A stretch of 48,562 bases of DNA from Actinomycetes bacterium (GTDB taxonomy: Bacteria; Actinomycetota; Actinomycetes; Actinomycetales; Demequinaceae): the NCBI GenBank assembly GCA_030428165.1, contig JAUIBG010000002.1:1-48562 (forward strand), written 5' to 3'. Shown piece by piece: positions 44,824 to 48,562 of this stretch. The notes beneath the pieces are model-generated. The model searched no databases, had not been told where the DNA came from, and saw nothing but the letters and a program-made list of their open reading frames with translations. A program made the position numbers and the translations under genes. Each line of letters opens with the position of its first letter. The first letter of the stretch is position 1.

Positions 44824-46233
44824 ATGACACTGGTGGCCGGGGTCGACTCGTCGACCCAGTCGGTGAAGGTGCTGGTCTGCGACGCCGCGACGGGTGAGGT
44901 GGTGCGCTCAGGGCGCGCCGCCCACCCCGACGGCACGTCCGTCCCCCCGGACGCCTGGTGGGCGGCGTTGCAGACCGCCATCGCCGAGGCGGGCGGCCTG
45001 GCCGATGTGGCGGCCGTGTCCGTGGGCGGCCAGCAGCACGGCATGGTCGCGCTCGACGCGGACGGTCGCGTCGTGCGCGACGCCCTGCTGTGGAACGACA
45101 CCAGGTCGGCGGGCGCCGCCAGGGACCTCATCACCGAGTTCGGGGCCGATGCACTGGTCGCCAGGACGGGCCTGGTTCCGGTCGCGTCGTTCACCTCCAC
45201 CAAGCTGCGGTGGCTGCGCGACGCGGAGCCCGAGAACGCGGCTCGCGTCGCCGCCGTCGCGCTCCCGCACGACTGGCTGAGCTGGCGCCTCATGGGCTAC
45301 GGCCCCGCGGACTCCTCCCCGCTGGGACCCGACCTCGATGCGCTCACGACCGACCGGTCCGATGCCTCAGGCACCGGCTACTGGTCGCCGGCCACGGGCG
45401 AGTACGACCGCGAGCTGCTCGTGGCCGCGCTCGGCCACGATGCCGTCCTCCCCCGCGTGCTCGGCCCCGTCGAGTCCGCAGGGGTGGTGCACGGCACGGA
45501 CTGCCTGGTGGGCCCCGGCATGGGCGACAACGCCGGCGCCGCCCTCGGGCTGGGCGCGCGCGAGGGCGACGGCGTCATCTCGATCGGCACCTCGGGCACG
45601 GCGTTCGGAGTGACCCCGGTCCCCGCCACCGACCCGAGCGGCACGGTCGCCGGCTTCGCGGATGCCTCTGGCGAGTTCCTCCCGCTGATCGCCACCCTCA
45701 ACGCCGCGCGCGTGCTCGACTCGATCGCGCGCGTCCTGGGCGTCGACCACGCAGCGCTTGCGGAGCTCGCGCTCGAGGCCCAGCCCGGCGCCGGCGGGGC
45801 CGTGCTGGTGCCCTACTTCGAGGGCGAGCGCACCCCCAACCTGCCCGACGCCACCGCGACGCTCTCCGGCCTCACCATCGCCTCCACGACCCGCGAGAAC
45901 CTCGCCAGGGCAGCGTTCGAGGGCATGCTGTGCGCGCTCGCCGACGGCCTCGACGCGGTCCGCGCGGTGGGCCTCGTGCCCTCGCGCGTGCTGATCGTCG
46001 GAGGCGCGGCGCAGTCCGCCGCAGTGCAGCGGGTGGCCGCCCAGGTCTTCGACGTGCCCGTCGTCGTGCCGGAGCCGGGCGAGTACGTCGCCCGCGGCGC
46101 CGCCGTCCAGGCCGCCTGGACGCTCACCGGCACCCGGCCCGACTGGCCGCTGGCGGTCGCGGGCGAGCCCGCCGTGGACACGCGTCCCGAGATCCGCGCC
46201 GCCTACGCAACGGCCGCGGCCGCCTACAAGTAA
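44824..46233 (+). CDS. xylB: Xylulokinase
   Basis: 469 aa, GAGAGG before the ATG. Phosphorylates D-xylulose to D-xylulose-5-P for the pentose phosphate pathway. FGGY-family motifs: the phosphate loop [51 protein letters not shown], and [13 protein letters not shown] with [11 protein letters not shown]. The C-terminal sequence [44 protein letters not shown] is that of the FGGY signature region. No xylose transporter gene is in the window. Confidence 0.96.
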   Translation: MTLVAGVDSSTQSVKVLVCDAATGEVVRSGRAAHPDGTSVPPDAWWAALQTAIAEAGGLADVAAVSVGGQQHGMVALDADGRVVRDALLWNDTRSAGAARDLITEFGADALVARTGLVPVASFTSTKLRWLRDAEPENAARVAAVALPHDWLSWRLMGYGPADSSPLGPDLDALTTDRSDASGTGYWSPATGEYDRELLVAALGHDAVLPRVLGPVESAGVVHGTDCLVGPGMGDNAGAALGLGAREGDGVISIGTSGTAFGVTPVPATDPSGTVAGFADASGEFLPLIATLNAARVLDSIARVLGVDHAALAELALEAQPGAGGAVLVPYFEGERTPNLPDATATLSGLTIASTTRENLARAAFEGMLCALADGLDAVRAVGLVPSRVLIVGGAAQSAAVQRVAAQVFDVPVVVPEPGEYVARGAAVQAAWTLTGTRPDWPLAVAGEPAVDTRPEIRAAYATAAAAYK

Positions 46234-46304
46234 AACTCCAGGTAAACGCGCACTCAACCGACACATCGGCCGTCTACACTCGCGTCAGGCGACATGGAGG
46301 TCCG

Positions 46305-47318
46305 ATGGAGAGCGAGCTCACCGCACCCGTCATGCTCACGGGAGCGCGCGGACGGCTGAACCCCGACGCGGTCGGGTGGGCGCGCACGCCGCTGATCGAC
46401 ACCGCGGGGATCGACGGCCGCCGCTCGTGGGGCCGCAACAAGCGGTGGGAGTACTGGAACGTCATGACGCCGCGCCACGTGCTGGCGCTCACGGTGGCGT
46501 CGCTCGACTACGCGGCGCTGGCCGAGGCGTGGGTCCTCGACCGGGAAACCGAGCGGGTGGTCGCCTCCTCGGAGACGCTGCTGCCCTCGCGACACGTCGA
46601 GCTCCCCGCCACGCTCGGCGACGGACCCGCGCGTGCGCGCATGGGGAAGCTGAGCATCGACATCGACCCCCACAGCCCGGGCGACCCGACGCGGGGCACG
46701 CGGCTGCGGGCGTCCATCCCCGGAGCGTCCTTCGACGTCACCGTCGAGAGGGAGGCCTCGCACGAGTGCCTCGCCGTCGTGGTGCCGTTCAACCGCCGCC
46801 GGTTCCAGTACACGGTGAAGGACGTCGCCCTGCGAGCGCACGGCACGCTCACCCTCGGCGGCGACCCGATCGAGCTCCCCGGCGACGCCTCCTGGGCGAC
46901 GATGGACCACGGCCGCGGACGCTGGCCCTACGACGTGACGTGGAACTGGGGCGCAGGGGCCGGCGTCGCCGGGCACCACGTGATCGGGATCCAGGTGGGC
47001 GGCAAGTGGACCGACGGGATCGGCGTCACCGAGAACGGCATCCTCATCGACGGACGCCTGCACAAGATCTCGGAGGAGCTGGCGTGGTCCTACTCACGGG
47101 ATGACGTCATGGCGCCGTGGCGGGTGCGCGGCGGAGGGCTTGACCTCGAGTTCGCGCCGTTCTACGACCGGGTCGCCAGGACGGACTTCGCCGTCATCTC
47201 GTCGTCGACCGACCAGTGCTTCGGCCATTGGAGCGGGAGCTTCCGCATGAAGGGCGGGCAGACCGTCAGGTTCACCGGCATCCCAGGGTGGACCGAGCAC
47301 GTGCACCAGCGGTGGTGA
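46305..47318 (+). CDS. DUF2804 family protein
   Basis: 337 aa from ATG 46305 (GGAGGT upstream). The family pattern is visible: GRLNPDAVGWARTPL with NKRWEYWNV, a long beta-rich body, and FNRRRFQYTVKDVALRAHGTLTLGG, then WATMDHGRGRWPYDVTWNWGAGAG and VGGKWTDGIGVTENGILIDGRLHKI. The function of DUF2804 proteins is unknown; the all-beta pattern with a lipocalin/AttH-like layout is my impression only. It lies 71 nt after xylB on the same strand, but may have its own promoter. It ends in WTEHVHQRW. Confidence 0.8.
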   Translation: MESELTAPVMLTGARGRLNPDAVGWARTPLIDTAGIDGRRSWGRNKRWEYWNVMTPRHVLALTVASLDYAALAEAWVLDRETERVVASSETLLPSRHVELPATLGDGPARARMGKLSIDIDPHSPGDPTRGTRLRASIPGASFDVTVEREASHECLAVVVPFNRRRFQYTVKDVALRAHGTLTLGGDPIELPGDASWATMDHGRGRWPYDVTWNWGAGAGVAGHHVIGIQVGGKWTDGIGVTENGILIDGRLHKISEELAWSYSRDDVMAPWRVRGGGLDLEFAPFYDRVARTDFAVISSSTDQCFGHWSGSFRMKGGQTVRFTGIPGWTEHVHQRW

Positions 47319-47388
47319 CCGCGGCGTATCCACGACGCCCATGGCGACGGCTCGCGTACCTCGGCTCACTCGCCTAGCCTCGGTAGAC

Positions 47389-48562
47389 ATGTCTGTCCCC
47401 GGCACGACCCTGGCTCACTCGGCAGCGCGCCTCTCGGGCGCCTTCGCGGCCGTGGTGATGGCGTTGCTCGTGGCGATCCTCGCGGCGACGCCCGCGTCCG
47501 CGCACACCGCGCTCGACACCACCGATCCCGCCGACGGCTCCACCGCCTCCGGCCCGGTCGACCGCGTGGAGCTGACCTTCACGCTTCCCGTCACGGTGCT
47601 GGGTGACGGCGCCGTGATCGAGGGCCCCGACGGGCCCGTGGCCGCCCAGGTCACGCAGGAGCAAGAGGGCGTCCTTCTCGTCGCCACTCCCGACGAGCCC
47701 CTGACCGATGGCTCCTACACCGTGAGCTGGACCGTCGCCGCGCAGGATGGTCACCCGCTCGACGGCACCTTCGCATTCGACGTCACCGACGCGCCGCCGG
47801 AGCCGAGCGCCTCGCCGACGCCCAGCGTCGCCCCGTCCTCCACGCCGGCGTCGAGCGCCACCACGTCACCCATGGCCTCCATGAGCCCGTCGCCTATGCC
47901 GTCCTCGATGGAGGACGGCGAGCACTCCGACGACGCGACGCTCGCGACCGTCCTCGCCAGAGCCGGTAGCGCGATCGCGCTGTGGGCGCTCCTCGTCGCC
48001 GCTGGCGCACTCGCCTTCGCCGCGTTCGCGGTGCGCGGCACCGACCGCGACGACCTCGCGCTCATCCTCGCCGGCGTGCGATGGTGCGGAGCCGTGCTGC
48101 TCGGCGGGCTCGCACTGCGCGTGGTCGGACGCTCGGCGATGATCGCCGGAGGCTCCCTGGCCGATGGCCTGGCTCCCGACGCGCTGAGCGACGCCCTGGC
48201 GGGAAGTTTCGCCTGGGTGGTCGGCCTCCAGGCCGCCGGCGGCGTGCTGATCGCGCTGGGCGCCTGGCGCTCGACGGGAGCGTCCCTGGTGGCGATCCTC
48301 GGGGTGCTGCTAGCGGGCGCCGGCCACGTACTCGGCGGCCACAGCAACACGATCGAGCCCCGCTGGCTCGTGCTGACCGCGGACATCGCCCACCTCGTCG
48401 CCGCCGCCATCTGGGTGGGCGGGGTCGCGACGCTCGCGCGCGTCCTGCGGCACCGCCGCCGCGACGGGAGGCCGCTCGACGCCGCGAGACTGGGCGCACG
48501 CTTCGGCGTCGTCGCCGCAGGCGCCTTCGTCGTGGTGGGAGCAGCGGGGGTCGCGCTCACCT
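47389..48562 (+). CDS. CopC-CopD fusion copper protein (partial at window end)
   Basis: At least 391 residues; the stop lies beyond the window. A signal peptide (about 1-38, ending ATPASA) exposes an N-terminal His, the first copper ligand of CopC. The CopC domain runs to about 132 (HTALDTTDPADGS ... LTDGSYTVSWTVAAQDGHPLDGTFAFDV, with the DxH ligand pair). A Ser/Pro/Met-rich linker follows (MASMSPSPMPSSM). Then come CopD membrane helices, at least five visible. Bacillus YcnJ has this architecture and imports copper. TAGCCT (47375-47380) 8 nt before the ATG suggests a leaderless start. Confidence 0.88.
   Translation, partial: MSVPGTTLAHSAARLSGAFAAVVMALLVAILAATPASAHTALDTTDPADGSTASGPVDRVELTFTLPVTVLGDGAVIEGPDGPVAAQVTQEQEGVLLVATPDEPLTDGSYTVSWTVAAQDGHPLDGTFAFDVTDAPPEPSASPTPSVAPSSTPASSATTSPMASMSPSPMPSSMEDGEHSDDATLATVLARAGSAIALWALLVAAGALAFAAFAVRGTDRDDLALILAGVRWCGAVLLGGLALRVVGRSAMIAGGSLADGLAPDALSDALAGSFAWVVGLQAAGGVLIALGAWRSTGASLVAILGVLLAGAGHVLGGHSNTIEPRWLVLTADIAHLVAAAIWVGGVATLARVLRHRRRDGRPLDAARLGARFGVVAAGAFVVVGAAGVALT

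Overview
The window is one 48.6-kb stretch of very GC-rich DNA, about 70% by eye. GTG starts are common, genes are dense with few long gaps, and the gene set is actinobacterial: grpE-dnaJ-hspR, aspartokinase-asd, two tRNA-Ser genes next to the small SRP RNA and dnaX-recR, and an HspR-type heat-shock regulator. This fits a Gram-positive Actinomycetota, probably Micrococcales. I cannot name a genus from the sequence alone. No rRNA, CRISPR array, phage or classical IS was seen.

Layout. 1-2128: end of the chaperone operon (grpE, a zinc-finger-less dnaJ, hspR). 2182-3965: a DrrAB-type ABC exporter. 3972-5546 (minus): cutC and a protein with a degenerate GGDEF-like domain. 5684-8632: an ECF sigma factor fused to a zinc-finger anti-sigma-like domain, a membrane segment and a large secreted part. 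8629-10658 (minus): a Bcr/CflA-type MFS exporter and a DJ-1/PfpI protein. 11074-15140 (minus): ribonucleotide reductase nrdB/nrdA, whose beta subunit has the class Ic signature (Phe in place of the radical Tyr). Two NrdR-like boxes lie upstream, 32 bp apart. 15760-16912: divergent upp and tadA.

16958-24662 is a complete uptake and salvage island for 5-methylthioribose or a 5-deoxypentose. It holds a kinase (mtnK), an isomerase (mtnA), a class II aldolase, a CUT2-type sugar ABC transporter and a GntR/HutC regulator. Two near-identical 15-bp palindromes sit in its two control regions. This gene set matches the DHAP shunt rather than the full methionine salvage pathway.

24735-36098: tRNA-Ser(CGA), a SulP transporter, a LytR_C protein, tRNA-Ser(GGA), SRP RNA, dnaX, recR, an ABC-2 exporter, a Cthe_2159-like lipoprotein, lysC (with an internal beta-subunit start) and asd. 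36279-40787 (minus): a glycoside operon GH42-lacI-GH51 with a strong operator palindrome. 41087-42007 (minus): a DUF559 (Vsr-like) nuclease-domain gene. 42240-47318: xylR (ROK), xylA, xylB and a DUF2804 protein. 47389 to the end: a CopC-CopD fusion cut by the window edge.

The most unusual signal is a dispersed family of 51-bp imperfect palindromes (GTGGAAC-N37-GTTCCAC) at 10703, 36167, 41037 and 42089, with a variant at 10850. Arm spacing is constant, inner stems change in compensating fashion, and a G-rich tract flanks one side of at least four of the copies. Two copies bracket the DUF559 gene closely, and the stop codon of that gene overlaps one of them. This resembles a REP/RAYT arrangement with a different enzyme. 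I regard it as the best candidate for an undescribed system here.
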